A stretch of DNA of 64,000 nt from Tellurirhabdus bombi (lineage in GTDB: Bacteria; Bacteroidota; Bacteroidia; Cytophagales; Spirosomataceae), in NCBI RefSeq assembly GCF_021484805.1, contig NZ_CP090557.1, forward strand, positions 2,430,001 through 2,494,000. The letters are read 5' to 3'. The notes under the pieces were generated by a model, which was not told the DNA's origin, did no database searches, and was given only the letters and a program-made list of their open reading frames with translations. The translations under genes were made by a program, and so were the position numbers. Positions 24,374 through 33,256 of the stretch are shown piece by piece (position 1 is the stretch's first letter; the number at the start of each line of letters is the position of its first letter).

Positions 24374-24916
24374 TTATCCTTCTGCGCTGGCTACGCGCCG
24401 GATACCGACAAAGCGGTTATGGTAGTAGTCAGCGTGAAGCCAATCGTAGCGAACGCCGCCATTCCAGGCTGAGTGGATAAATTTGATCCGGTCGCCAATC
24501 ACTTCGACAATCAGGCCCACATGTCCGATGCGGCTTCCCTGGCGGCTATGGCCTTTGAAGAAAATCAAATCTCCCGGCTGCGCACCATCTTTTTCAACCG
24601 CTACGCCAACGCCACCCTGTGCGGAGCTTGAATGGGGCAGAAGAATACCAAATTTATTGAAACAGAAGCGGGTAAAACCAGAACAATCGAATCCTCGGGG
24701 AGAACTGCCGCCGGAGCGATAGCGGGAAGAGAGGTGCTTTTTGGCGAAACCAATAAGGTCACTGACTAGTGGAATCTGCTCGTAGAAAGAGCCTTGCTGT
24801 TGGGTGGTATCGCTAACGGAAGAAGAAAGAACAGTTGGTTGAACTAACTTAGGCTTAGCTTGAATGAAGCCAAATGAGACAGCGCAAAGCACCGTCAGGA
24901 GCATTTTTCTCATCAT
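24374..24916 (-). CDS. NlpC/P60 family cell-wall hydrolase
   Basis: 180 residues from the Met at 24916, which gives a good signal peptide (MMRKMLLTVLCAVSFGFIQA). The NlpC/P60 cysteine peptidase domain (about 55-175) has catalytic Cys78 in GFDCSGF, His132 in RIGHVGLIVE and a third polar residue His148 in FIHSAWNG. Such exported enzymes cleave peptide stems of peptidoglycan. It is convergent with argB with only 5 bases between stops and no hairpin, and no neighbour suggests a specific pathway. A start at 24931 would add only five residues before the signal. Confidence 0.9.
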   Translation of the reverse strand: MMRKMLLTVLCAVSFGFIQAKPKLVQPTVLSSSVSDTTQQQGSFYEQIPLVSDLIGFAKKHLSSRYRSGGSSPRGFDCSGFTRFCFNKFGILLPHSSSAQGGVGVAVEKDGAQPGDLIFFKGHSRQGSRIGHVGLIVEVIGDRIKFIHSAWNGGVRYDWLHADYYHNRFVGIRRVASAEG

Positions 24917-25134
24917 TAAATCGTCGGTCAAGTCAAGTTACGAAGTTTAAAGCTATGACCGTACGCTAAAAAAACCAAACATGTTAATGGTTTTTTAACC
25001 ACAAAGGGAAATTAATAATGGCTTTGAATGGCAAAAACCAAAGGAGATATGGTTAGGTAAACTACTTAAAACCAGAGACTTTGGGTAACAGCTTGTGAGT
25101 AAGGTACAATTGGAAAGAAAAGATCAACTTTTTT

Positions 25135-26067
25135 CTAGTCGTTTTGCATTTCCAGCCACAAAACCTGCGTCCATTGGCCTTTGCTGTTGTTGTCGTCAGA
25201 CATTAGGACCAGCACTTTTTTTCCGTCGCTATCTTCTCCCCAGGTCATACTTTCCAGATTATCAGGGCGAAATCCAGTCAGGCTGTTGAAATCGAAAGCA
25301 GGTTTGTCTTTAATCTTGATGAGCTTCCGGGCTTGCTCGTCAACGCGAGCTTCGTATAATTTCACCGTAACAGTTGGGTTTTGGAAACAACGTTCCAGTA
25401 CGAGTAAACGGGTTTCGTCACCAGGAACGGCAATGATTTCGGAGATTCCGCCCAGCGCTTCACCCGGACAGACGTTGCGGTCAATGTCGTAGGCAAATTC
25501 CGCATCAAACACCAATTTGTCGCCCACTTTGCGGTACCGGTAAAAATGAACCAGTGTATTCTCTGTTGTCGCCTCTTCGACAGACCCCGCTTCGGGAGCT
25601 ACCCAAAAATAAGTAGGGGTAATGGCTAGCGCTTCAATGCCTTTGTTAGTACTGGGTGCAGGCATGGAGTGGGATAAAGATAGCCGATCGAAAGCTTCGC
25701 CAGGCTGTGGCATGGCATGTTTCCGATAACCTACGTAGGAGGTCGAATCGTTTTCAACGGCGAAATAATACATATCCGTGGCGGCGTCGTACCGCACAGC
25801 TTCGAGATACAATCCTGTTCGGCTTACGGAATCAGATTGGCAGGCCCAGTCGCTGGGCTGGTGCAACTGGCGAAAAACGTGATACTGCCCCCGGTCACCG
25901 GCTAAGTGCCATTCCTGTCGCTCGGGAATAAATTCCATGCCGGATATGCCGTGGATGTTTCGGCTATGCGGGAAAGTGAGGTAGTCCTTGAGTTTAAAGC
26001 GAATTTGCTGACAATAAGCAGAAGTAAAAGCGAAAAAAAAGAACGTAAGAAGCAGGGGTTTTTTCAT
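25135..26067 (-). CDS. Exported esterase-like phytase-family protein
   Basis: 310 residues from MKKPLLLTFFFF, a clear signal peptide ending near SAYC-QQ. The beta-propeller-like 'phytase-like' family is indicated by ISGMEFIPERQEWHLAGDRG, then LEAVRYD, NKGIEALAITP, GGISEIIAVPGDETRLLVLER and the end motif FRPDNLESMTWGED. Biochemical activity is not proven for the family. I chose 26067, not the upstream Met at 26199, because it creates the signal peptide and lies about 20 bases downstream of a strong promoter. It is a single gene. Confidence 0.85.
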   Translation of the reverse strand: MKKPLLLTFFFFAFTSAYCQQIRFKLKDYLTFPHSRNIHGISGMEFIPERQEWHLAGDRGQYHVFRQLHQPSDWACQSDSVSRTGLYLEAVRYDAATDMYYFAVENDSTSYVGYRKHAMPQPGEAFDRLSLSHSMPAPSTNKGIEALAITPTYFWVAPEAGSVEEATTENTLVHFYRYRKVGDKLVFDAEFAYDIDRNVCPGEALGGISEIIAVPGDETRLLVLERCFQNPTVTVKLYEARVDEQARKLIKIKDKPAFDFNSLTGFRPDNLESMTWGEDSDGKKVLVLMSDDNNSKGQWTQVLWLEMQND

Positions 26068-26094
26068 GAAAAGGACCAAATCGGCTGGATACGG

Positions 26095-26124
26095 CAAAGG
26101 TACGGGACAGAATAGTTTGAACAA
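26095..26124 (-). promoter_or_regulatory. Bacteroidota-type promoter for the phytase-like gene
   Basis: On the minus strand, TACCTTTG (26102-26095) is preceded by TTG (26124-26122) with exactly 19 bases between. The predicted transcript start is about 20 bases before the ATG at 26067 and rules out the longer reading frame. Confidence 0.75.
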
Positions 26125-26179
26125 TGGCCGTAAACTCAGCGACTTTATAAGGAATATCCCCTTTTCCACCGAAAAGCCG

Positions 26180-26187
26180 TATTTTTG
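26180..26187 (+). promoter_or_regulatory. Possible -7 element upstream of truA
   Basis: TATTTTTG fits TAnnTTTG. No convincing -33 element. It would start a leader of about 90 nt containing the hairpin at 26238-26274. Confidence 0.35.
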
Positions 26188-26237
26188 AGTGTTAATCAAA
26201 GCAGAGCGGATGTACTGCTATTCAGATTCAACTAGTT

Positions 26238-26274
26238 AAAACGGTGTGGGCGCGGATCGAACCGCGCCGTTTTT
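26238..26274 (+). terminator. Terminator-like hairpin in the truA leader
   Basis: Outer arms AAAACGG (26238-26244) and CCGTTTT (26267-26273), with an inner CGCGG/CCGCG stem, end in a T-run only 10 bases before the truA ATG. No gene on the plus strand ends just upstream. It may be an attenuator or the end of a small transcript; on the minus strand it precedes no gene end either. Confidence 0.6.
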
Positions 26275-26284
26275 AGTTTAACCT

Positions 26285-27052
26285 ATGCGCTATTTTATTG
26301 AGCTTTCGTACAAAGGAACAAACTACCACGGTTGGCAGCGGCAAGCCAATGGCCTTAGTGTGCAGGAGGTGTTGGAAAGTGCGTTAAGCACCATGCTGAA
26401 GCAACCAATTAGCATACTGGGCAGTGGCCGTACGGATGCTGGGGTACATGCGAGCCAGCAGTTTGCTCACTTTGATGTGGACAATGAGATCAAGCTCACT
26501 AGCCAGCTTCTCCACGCTTTGAACTGCATTTTACCGGCCGACATTGCCATTCACACTATTTTTCCTGTTCGGGAGGAAGACAACGCCCGCTTTACTGCTT
26601 TTTCGAGGTATTATCAGTACCGGATAGGTCGTCAAAAAAGTCCGTTTCTGGCCGATTTGGTGTATGTATTCCGGTATGAAGTGGACATCGAACGCATGAA
26701 CGAAGCCGCCCGCCTTTTGCTGCGGTATATTGATTTTGAAAGCTTCAGCAAGGTGCGAACTAGTGTAAGTCATTACCGCTGTAAAATTGAAATGGCGGAA
26801 TGGCGCGTTGAGGGACCGCATCTGGTTTTTCACATCAAAGCCAATCGGTTTTTGTATGGAATGGTTCGGACGCTGGTGGGTACTTTGCTGGATGTAGGGC
26901 AGGGGCGCATGACGGTTGACGAATTTGAGCAAATTATTCTCGCTCGGGATCGGCGGAAGGCCGGACGATCAGCGCCCGCCAACGGCCTGTTTCTCGTCGA
27001 AGTAGGGTATCCTAAAGAAGTTTTTATGAACAAAAGTGGAAGTATTCAGTAA
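26285..27052 (+). CDS. truA: tRNA pseudouridine(38-40) synthase
   Basis: 255 residues. TruA converts U38-U40 of the tRNA anticodon stem-loop to pseudouridine. The catalytic Asp51 is in the conserved SGRTDAGVHASQQ, the N-terminal strand is RYFIELSYKGTNYHGWQRQ, and FYGMVRT-like FLYGMVRTLVGTLLDVGQGR is near the C-terminus. Length is normal. It starts 10 bases after a terminator-like hairpin, which suggests regulated read-through; xdhC follows on the same strand after 64 bases. Confidence 0.96.
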   Translation: MRYFIELSYKGTNYHGWQRQANGLSVQEVLESALSTMLKQPISILGSGRTDAGVHASQQFAHFDVDNEIKLTSQLLHALNCILPADIAIHTIFPVREEDNARFTAFSRYYQYRIGRQKSPFLADLVYVFRYEVDIERMNEAARLLLRYIDFESFSKVRTSVSHYRCKIEMAEWRVEGPHLVFHIKANRFLYGMVRTLVGTLLDVGQGRMTVDEFEQIILARDRRKAGRSAPANGLFLVEVGYPKEVFMNKSGSIQ

Positions 27053-27116
27053 TCACAGAGAATAGTGTAAATTAGCTTTTACCCGTATTCAACATTCACT
27101 ATTTCCGCACGCTGAA

Positions 27117-28097
27117 GTGATCAACGAATTTCAACAAATCATAAAGACCTACCGCCAGACTGATTTTAGCCAGCGGAGGGCGGCCTTAGCCACTGTTATT
27201 GGGTTGCACGGCTCGGGGTATCGTCGCCCCGGAGCCCGGATGTACATTACGGACGATGGCCAGTGGATTGGCGCCATTAGCGGCGGCTGTCTGGAAGGCG
27301 ATGCCTTACGGAAAGCGCGCGAAGTGATGAATAGCCGCGAGGCTCGCATTGTCACGTACGATACCAGTGACCCAGAAGGTGAGAACTTCGGCATCGGTCT
27401 GGGTTGCAATGGCATCCTGGACGTTTTAATTCAGCCCATCGATCCAGAAGATAAGACAAACCCGATTGAGACACTTGATCAGGTGATGCAGGACCGACAG
27501 CCTGTAACCTTGGAAACGCCGTTGCCCAATGACGCAGGTTTGTTTGTGGAAGAGCTAAAGCCTGATATTCAGTTGCTGGTTTTCGGAGCTGGATACGATG
27601 CGGTGCCGCTGGTTCGGCTGGCCAAGCAAGTAGGCTGGCGGGTGGTGGTAACCGACGATTGCGTGGCTCACCTGCAACCCAAGCGTTTTGCTGAGGCCGA
27701 TGCATTGCCCGCGATTCAGCGTCAGGACATACGGGCTCAGCTTCCCATTGATGCCTATTCGGCGGCGGTGTTGATCTCGCATAATTACAAATATGACCGG
27801 GTAGTTTTGCAGGAATTGCTTCAGACGGATATTCCCTACATTGGCTTGCTTGGGCCCAAAAAGCGGGGCGATGCCTTGCTGGCCGACGTGGCGGAGTGGG
27901 TAGACGAAGAGGATCAAAAACGTCTTTTCTGGCCCGTTGGCCTCGATATAGGCAGCGAAACGCCCCAGGAAATTGCCTTATCAATTGTGGCCGAAATACA
28001 GACCGTATTTCGGAAGGCATCGGCACAGCCGTTAAAGTATAAAAAGGTGCCGATTCATCAGCCTGTTTACCAGACCGTCGTTGATCCTTTGCTATGA
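27117..28097 (+). CDS. XdhC/CoxI family molybdenum-cofactor accessory protein
   Basis: 326 residues from a GTG start. The N-terminal XdhC/CoxI domain shows ALATVIGLHGSGYRRPGARM and ISGGCLEGDALRKAREV. The C-terminal Rossmann domain (from about 145) begins LLVFGAGYDAVPLVRLAKQV and continues VVVTDDCVAHLQPKRF. XdhC proteins bind molybdenum cofactor and help sulfurate and insert it into xanthine-dehydrogenase-type enzymes. The stop overlaps the start of the MobA-like gene by 4 bases, a common pairing. No such dehydrogenase lies in this window. Confidence 0.92.
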   Translation: MINEFQQIIKTYRQTDFSQRRAALATVIGLHGSGYRRPGARMYITDDGQWIGAISGGCLEGDALRKAREVMNSREARIVTYDTSDPEGENFGIGLGCNGILDVLIQPIDPEDKTNPIETLDQVMQDRQPVTLETPLPNDAGLFVEELKPDIQLLVFGAGYDAVPLVRLAKQVGWRVVVTDDCVAHLQPKRFAEADALPAIQRQDIRAQLPIDAYSAAVLISHNYKYDRVVLQELLQTDIPYIGLLGPKKRGDALLADVAEWVDEEDQKRLFWPVGLDIGSETPQEIALSIVAEIQTVFRKASAQPLKYKKVPIHQPVYQTVVDPLL

Positions 28098-28684
28098 AAA
28101 TTGGGATTGTTATTTTGGCCGCCGGGAGTTCCAGCCGCATGGACGGAAACCCAAAGCAACTCATAAAATGGGAAGGTAGGACGCTACTTCGGCGGATTGT
28201 CGACACCGCTCTGGATACCGAAATGCGCCCGGTTGTAGTGGTGGTAGGGGCGAATAAGCAGCAGGTAGCGCCAGAGCTTAGCAATTTACCCATCACCATC
28301 ATCGATAATCCATTCTGGCAGCAGGGCTTGTCAACGTCCGTTAAAACAGGGCTGGCAGCTCTTTATTTGACCAGCAAAGACATTGATGGCGTCTTGTTTC
28401 TACTGACGGATCAACCGCATGTGGATCGCGGTTTGCTGCTTCAACTAATGCATGTTTTTCAGGAAAGTGATAGGGGGATTGTGGCAGCTAAATACGCCGA
28501 CAGTCTGGGCGTGCCCGCCTTGTTCGGTCGCGCCTATATCGAAGAATTGCTGAGCTTAGAAGGTGATACGGGAGCTAAATGGGTCATTCTAAAACACCTG
28601 GACGATTGCGCCGAAGTGGAATTTGAGCCGGGAAGTATTGACTTGGATACGCGTCAGGATGTGGAGCGGTTTTTAGGTACTTAG
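28094..28684 (+). CDS. MobA-like nucleotidyltransferase (MocA, molybdenum cofactor cytidylyltransferase family)
   Basis: 196 residues. The nucleotide-binding signature LAAGSSSRMDGNPKQL lies near the N-terminus, followed by VVVGANKQQVAPEL, NPFWQQGLSTSVKTGL and LTDQPHVD. The family transfers CMP or GMP to molybdopterin. Pairing with xdhC points to the MocA type. The start overlaps the xdhC stop (ATGA). The stop overlaps that of the convergent TonB receptor gene by 3-4 bases, so the two transcripts must overlap. Confidence 0.88.
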   Translation: MKIGIVILAAGSSSRMDGNPKQLIKWEGRTLLRRIVDTALDTEMRPVVVVVGANKQQVAPELSNLPITIIDNPFWQQGLSTSVKTGLAALYLTSKDIDGVLFLLTDQPHVDRGLLLQLMHVFQESDRGIVAAKYADSLGVPALFGRAYIEELLSLEGDTGAKWVILKHLDDCAEVEFEPGSIDLDTRQDVERFLGT

Positions 28685-31155
28685 AAATCAACTCGGTAAA
28701 AGAATACGGGCAGAAATCCTAGTTGATATTCTTGTTTGATAAATGTTCCATCAGGTTGCGGCGCATAGCTAAGCGTCAGAATGTTCTGAATGCCCAGAAT
28801 ATTCACAAAATCAACCGCAATGGTGTGCGTAAGCCGATTGCGATTCATTTTATAATCTACTTTCAAATCAAGCCGTCGGTAGGCCGGAAATTGAAGGGTA
28901 TTGCGCGTATCGCTTTGGTAGATAATTTCCTGCGCCGCCTGCGAGGCCGCTTCGTCCACCGGGCCGTAACGGCGTCCACCAATAGCGGTGACTTTAGCGC
29001 CTAAATTTAAGCTATTGCGTTTTCTAGCCGACGATTGACGAAAGACAAATTCCTTGGCAAATAAGGCATTAAACGCATATTTCCCGTTAAAGTCCGTGTC
29101 CCGTAAAACATTGTCTGAGCCTTTGTATTTAGCGTCGAACAAAGAGCCGGTAAGCAGAAAATAGTAACCATCGCTAAAAAACTTCTCTAGTGTCAGCTCA
29201 GCGCCATAATTTCGGCCTGACCCTTTGTTAACCAAGGTGCCGGGGAATACCCGCGTGAAAGCCGCTCCCGAATTGAGGATTGAAAACGAACTACGCCGTG
29301 CTTCAATCGGTACCTCAAATAGATTTTGATAGTAGGCTTCGAGCTTCAGGCGCATGTTGCGGCCCAATAAGCGATCATAGGCCGCGACGTAATGCCAGCT
29401 TTTTATGAAACCAACCTCCCGATTGATTTGGCCACCCCGCAATCCGCCAGATGGAATAGAAAGGGGATCGAGATCGTAGAAATAAACGTAGCTAGGCAAC
29501 ATCTGGCTGTGCAAGCCTACGGCCAGGCTCAGCTTCTGGCGTTTAGGCAAATCCCAGGCGAGGCCAACGCGCGGTTCAAGGGGCGAAAAACTGTTCTTGT
29601 TTAGGGAAAAATACAGACTGCTTAGACCAGCACTTAAGGTTAGTCGGTCCGCGAGGTTATACCGCCATTGCACGTAAGGTTGCAGGAGGACTGCCGTTGT
29701 TCGTGCGTCCCAGCGCGTTGTCCAGGGTGCTAGCTGAGCCGGCGTATTGGGTAAGGTGGTTACAAGGCGGACGCTATCGGAGAAATTAAAATGATAAACA
29801 TCCGTGTTCAAACCGGCTTTCAAGGCGCTCCGGGAACTGAATTTATGATTGATAGAAGCAGCTAGCGCGGTCTTGGTTTCAGAAAAAAGATACGACAGAA
29901 TAGGGCGAAGCGAATCAATAACAAAACGGTTGTTCTGCGCTAACGGTAAGCCATCCTGCCCGTTGCGAATGAAAAGATAATCGTGTTTCGAATCCTGAAT
30001 GTTTGTTGAAACGGCAAGGGTCGCTTTTAGAAACGTTCGGCGGTTGATTGGCTGCTCATACGTAAGCCCGGCCGTTCCCATTTTGGCGGTGTAGTATTGA
30101 TCCCGGTCGTTCTGCCCAAAAATATTGCGGTCGGATACTTCCTGTTCACTCACCAGAATGTCAATTGTACTGGTGCCGCCAAAGCCCCACAAAGCCAGAC
30201 GTCCACCGTGTTTCAAAGGAAAGTTTAGCCGAAAAGAAGCATCCTGGTAGGTGGGGACGGCCTGTGTGCCGATGTCAATCCCAATTTTGTTAAACAGCCA
30301 TAGGTTGGCGTATCGATAAGAAACGAAGTAAGACGAGCCTTTGCTTTTGGAAATCGGGCCTTCCAGCGAACCTTCGGTACCTAGAAAACCAAATTGCAGC
30401 GATCGCTGGTGCTTTTCATTGTTGCCATTTCGGAGCCGCAGGTCGAAAACGCCCGCAATGCCATTGCCAAACTCGGCGGGAAAAGCGCCCGTAAAAAAGT
30501 CCGAATTGGCCAGCATTTTATTGCTGATGATACTCACGGGTCCGCCCGTCGTGCCCGGAATGGCAAAGTGATTGGGATTGGGCACCGAAACGCCTTCCAC
30601 GCGCCAAAGCACGCCAATCGGCGAATTTCCGCGAATTACGATATCATTTCGCGAATCGTCGGCGCCTTGTACGCCCGCAAAGTTAGACGCCATCCGCGCT
30701 GGTTCACCCCGGCTACCGGCGTAACGATCCGCTTCATCAACGGTGAACTGGCGGGCCGAAATTAAAGCCATCTCGTTGCGGGCATCACCCGTCCGCTGTG
30801 CTTTTACAGTCACGGTGCTTAGTTCGGTGATTGCTTCTTCCAGTTCAACATCTAAAATCGTTTCGCGACCCGCATCGACGATAATGTTATTCAATAAAGC
30901 ATCTTTGTAGCCGATTAGGGAGATCTTAACGGTACGGCGACCCACCGGTATACTGGAAATGCGATAGCGACCCAGGGAATCCGTGAGGGTGCCGAATTTT
31001 TGCTGGTCAACATCGGCTAACGTAACGGTTACGCCAACCAACGGATATTTGGATTCTTTGTCCACCACCCGGCCCCGAATGGTTTGGGTCGGCTGCGAAA
31101 AAGCGTTAGTAACCAGTGTAGAGAATAATATAAACAGCAAATAAACGTATTTCAT
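28681..31155 (-). CDS. TonB-dependent outer-membrane receptor with CarboxypepD-like N-terminus
   Basis: 824 residues. A signal peptide (to about NAFSQ, residue 21) is followed by a carboxypeptidase-regulatory-like beta-sandwich (about 24-110, IRGRVVDKESKYPLVGVTV). The plug domain (about 120-240) contains VIRGNSPIGVLWRVEGV and GAFPAEFGNGIAGVFDLRL. A long beta-barrel follows, ending with aromatic VDF, the typical outer-membrane insertion signal. There is no SusD partner beside it, so this is a solitary receptor of unknown substrate rather than a polysaccharide locus. Confidence 0.93.
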   Translation of the reverse strand: MKYVYLLFILFSTLVTNAFSQPTQTIRGRVVDKESKYPLVGVTVTLADVDQQKFGTLTDSLGRYRISSIPVGRRTVKISLIGYKDALLNNIIVDAGRETILDVELEEAITELSTVTVKAQRTGDARNEMALISARQFTVDEADRYAGSRGEPARMASNFAGVQGADDSRNDIVIRGNSPIGVLWRVEGVSVPNPNHFAIPGTTGGPVSIISNKMLANSDFFTGAFPAEFGNGIAGVFDLRLRNGNNEKHQRSLQFGFLGTEGSLEGPISKSKGSSYFVSYRYANLWLFNKIGIDIGTQAVPTYQDASFRLNFPLKHGGRLALWGFGGTSTIDILVSEQEVSDRNIFGQNDRDQYYTAKMGTAGLTYEQPINRRTFLKATLAVSTNIQDSKHDYLFIRNGQDGLPLAQNNRFVIDSLRPILSYLFSETKTALAASINHKFSSRSALKAGLNTDVYHFNFSDSVRLVTTLPNTPAQLAPWTTRWDARTTAVLLQPYVQWRYNLADRLTLSAGLSSLYFSLNKNSFSPLEPRVGLAWDLPKRQKLSLAVGLHSQMLPSYVYFYDLDPLSIPSGGLRGGQINREVGFIKSWHYVAAYDRLLGRNMRLKLEAYYQNLFEVPIEARRSSFSILNSGAAFTRVFPGTLVNKGSGRNYGAELTLEKFFSDGYYFLLTGSLFDAKYKGSDNVLRDTDFNGKYAFNALFAKEFVFRQSSARKRNSLNLGAKVTAIGGRRYGPVDEAASQAAQEIIYQSDTRNTLQFPAYRRLDLKVDYKMNRNRLTHTIAVDFVNILGIQNILTLSYAPQPDGTFIKQEYQLGFLPVFFYRVDF

Positions 31156-31251
31156 AGGCTGTAAATTAAGGAATAATCGATCATCGGAAGCCCTTTGGTG
31201 AAGCCAACGACAAAATATTAATTTACCATACAGACGTAAAAGTGACAGATA

Positions 31252-32013
31252 TCAATTGAATAGGGAGGGAACAAAGATGAGCAGGGCCAAGGCGGCTACC
31301 GTTCCCAGTAAAGTTCGGAGAAAGCGGCGCCCTTCCCGACTGCGCTCTGCGGGTACCATTTCTTTATAAAACTTCATGGTTTTGTCGATGGCGCGTCCCA
31401 GAAAATAAATCCCTCCCGCTAAAATGCCCACGCCCAATAGAAGAACGAGCACGGCGGCAAATCCCTGACCAGCACAGGCAATGTTGCAGGCCAGTCCGGC
31501 AGTAAGCACCGATAAACCAAGACCAGCCAGAAACAGGAAAACGTAGCCAAGCCGCGTGCCTATCTTATCAACTTCGGGCTTATACGCTTGCTTTGGTGGC
31601 GATTGGCGAATAAGCGTATCCTGCCGACTGCTGGCCGAGGTGATTCGAAAGCTGTTACTAGCGACGCTAGTTGACGGTTCGGGGTGCGCAATAGTACGCC
31701 CACTGATGCCACCCGCCACCGTAAAGGTCAGCAAGTTGATTAGAAACAGAATCGTGTAAGATTGCTTCTGAAACTGAAAGCGTTGGGTAGAAACTAAATC
31801 CAGCAGTCGGATTGCAGCATACTGGCGGTAGAAGAGGCGGATGACAACTAAACCAGCAATTAGTAAACTTAGGTACCAGCCCGGTTGATCTTCCAGAAGA
31901 GCACTGCCAACCGTTAAACCAATCGCTGCATTGCTTAATTCGGCGACGAGAATCAGAGCCGCTGCCAGGCGTTGGTGTTGGCTAGCAAAATGCGCTATAG
32001 GGTTAAAAATCAT
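31252..32013 (-). CDS. Multi-pass inner-membrane protein, unknown function
   Basis: 253 residues, not recognised. Hydrophobic segments lie at about 18-35, 46-62, 88-105, 155-175 (GYVFLFLAGLGLSVLTAGLA), 184-206 and 234-252, with a polar Ser-rich loop at about 110-150. There is no signal peptide cleavage site. The gene stands alone on the minus strand between the MoxR gene and the TonB receptor. The 180-base gap upstream contains the MoxR terminator, so it is probably transcribed separately. Confidence 0.72.
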   Translation of the reverse strand: MIFNPIAHFASQHQRLAAALILVAELSNAAIGLTVGSALLEDQPGWYLSLLIAGLVVIRLFYRQYAAIRLLDLVSTQRFQFQKQSYTILFLINLLTFTVAGGISGRTIAHPEPSTSVASNSFRITSASSRQDTLIRQSPPKQAYKPEVDKIGTRLGYVFLFLAGLGLSVLTAGLACNIACAGQGFAAVLVLLLGVGILAGGIYFLGRAIDKTMKFYKEMVPAERSREGRRFLRTLLGTVAALALLIFVPSLFN

Positions 32014-32150
32014 CTGGATATAGTCGGAAAAATGATTGGGAAAGCCGTTAGGCAGCTAATTATATGTGATTTATCCAAGAAAATACGATAAACTCCTAAG
32101 GATTTACTAACTGGTCCAATGTTAACTATTCAGTGAGTTATGTACCAACA

Positions 32151-32178
32151 AAAAAAGCCAGCTTACTAGCTGGCTTTT
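32151..32178 (-). terminator. Terminator after moxR
   Basis: AAAAGCCAGCT/AGCTGGCTTTT hairpin with a 4-base loop, A-rich on the left, giving a long T-run when read on the minus strand, 17 bases after the MoxR stop. Confidence 0.85.
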
Positions 32179-32194
32179 AGATAATTAAATCAAT

Positions 32195-33160
32195 TTATAA
32201 AAGGCGTTTTATCAGGAGATCAATCGTAATGCCTTCCGCCTCAGCCTTAAAGTTGCGCACCACGCGGTGACGAAGAATAGGAAGTGCCACCGCTTTTACG
32301 TCTTCAATATCTGGCGAGTATTTGCCATTTAGTAAGGCGTTGCACTTAGCCGCCAGAATCAGCGCCTGCGAAGCCCGTGGACCAGCGCCCCATTCCAGGT
32401 ATTGATTGGTATCGGGGTGGGCCAATTCTGTGTTAGGGCGGGTTTTGTGAACGAGCTTAACAGCATATTCAACAACGTTATCCACAACCGGAACCCGGCG
32501 AACCAGATGCTGGAAAGCCTGAATTTCATCGCCAGAAATGACTTTCTGAACCTGATACCGCTCGTCGGAAGTGGTGCTCCGAACAATGTCTAGCTCTGAT
32601 TGATACGAAGGGTAATCCAGCCAGATATTGAACATAAACCGGTCTAACTGCGCCTCGGGTAGGGGATAGGTTCCTTCCTGTTCGATTGGATTTTGAGTGG
32701 CCAAAACAAAGAAAGGACGACCCAAGGGATATTTCTGCCCAGCAATGGTCACCGAATACTCCTGCATGGCTTCCAGGAGCGCCGACTGCGTTTTAGGCGG
32801 CGTCCGGTTAATCTCATCGGCTAGGATAATGTTCGCAAAAACAGGGCCTTTGATAAACTTAAAGCTACGGTTTTGATCAAGCGTTTCCGAACCCAAAATG
32901 TCAGAAGGCATTAAATCGGGCGTGAACTGAATTCGGTTAAAACTCAGATCAAGCGCCCCGGCAATGGTTTGAATAAGCAGTGTTTTTGCCAAACCCGGTA
33001 CACCGACCAGCAAACAATGACCTTGACAGAATATGGCTGTTAACAAAAGCCGGACCGTATCATCCTGACCAATAACTACTTTTGAAATTTCGCTTTTCAG
33101 CCGCTTATAAGATTCGTTCAGGGCCTCAGCAGCCGCAACATCCGAGTTGTATTGTACCAC
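32195..33160 (-). CDS. MoxR family AAA+ ATPase
   Basis: 321 residues. Walker A is VGVPGLAKTLL, Walker B LADEINRTPPKTQSALLEAM, sensor 1 FVLATQNPIEQEGTYPLPEAQ and the arginine-finger region LDRFMFNI, followed by the small lid domain (GPRASQALILAAKCNALL). MoxR ATPases act as chaperones for maturation of protein complexes, often with a DUF58/VWA partner. No such partner lies here; the next gene upstream on the same strand is a periplasmic parvulin after a 96-base gap. Confidence 0.94.
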   Translation of the reverse strand: MVQYNSDVAAAEALNESYKRLKSEISKVVIGQDDTVRLLLTAIFCQGHCLLVGVPGLAKTLLIQTIAGALDLSFNRIQFTPDLMPSDILGSETLDQNRSFKFIKGPVFANIILADEINRTPPKTQSALLEAMQEYSVTIAGQKYPLGRPFFVLATQNPIEQEGTYPLPEAQLDRFMFNIWLDYPSYQSELDIVRSTTSDERYQVQKVISGDEIQAFQHLVRRVPVVDNVVEYAVKLVHKTRPNTELAHPDTNQYLEWGAGPRASQALILAAKCNALLNGKYSPDIEDVKAVALPILRHRVVRNFKAEAEGITIDLLIKRLL

Positions 33161-33256
33161 AGAAAAATCAGTTAAAAGTTAAGAGTTATGATCAGGCCGC
33201 TGGCGCAGCGAAGACTAAGAGACTAAGTCTAAAGGCTTTTCATGGCTGGTTTGGCA

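Noticed and set aside
27352-28302. 316-codon minus-strand open frame
   Set aside because: Lies antisense to xdhC and mocA, both with clear family motifs. The translated product is Pro/Arg/Ala-rich without recognisable domains.
31556-31759. Small plus-strand frame opposite the membrane protein gene
   Set aside because: Shadow of the minus-strand multi-pass protein gene; no start context or motif.
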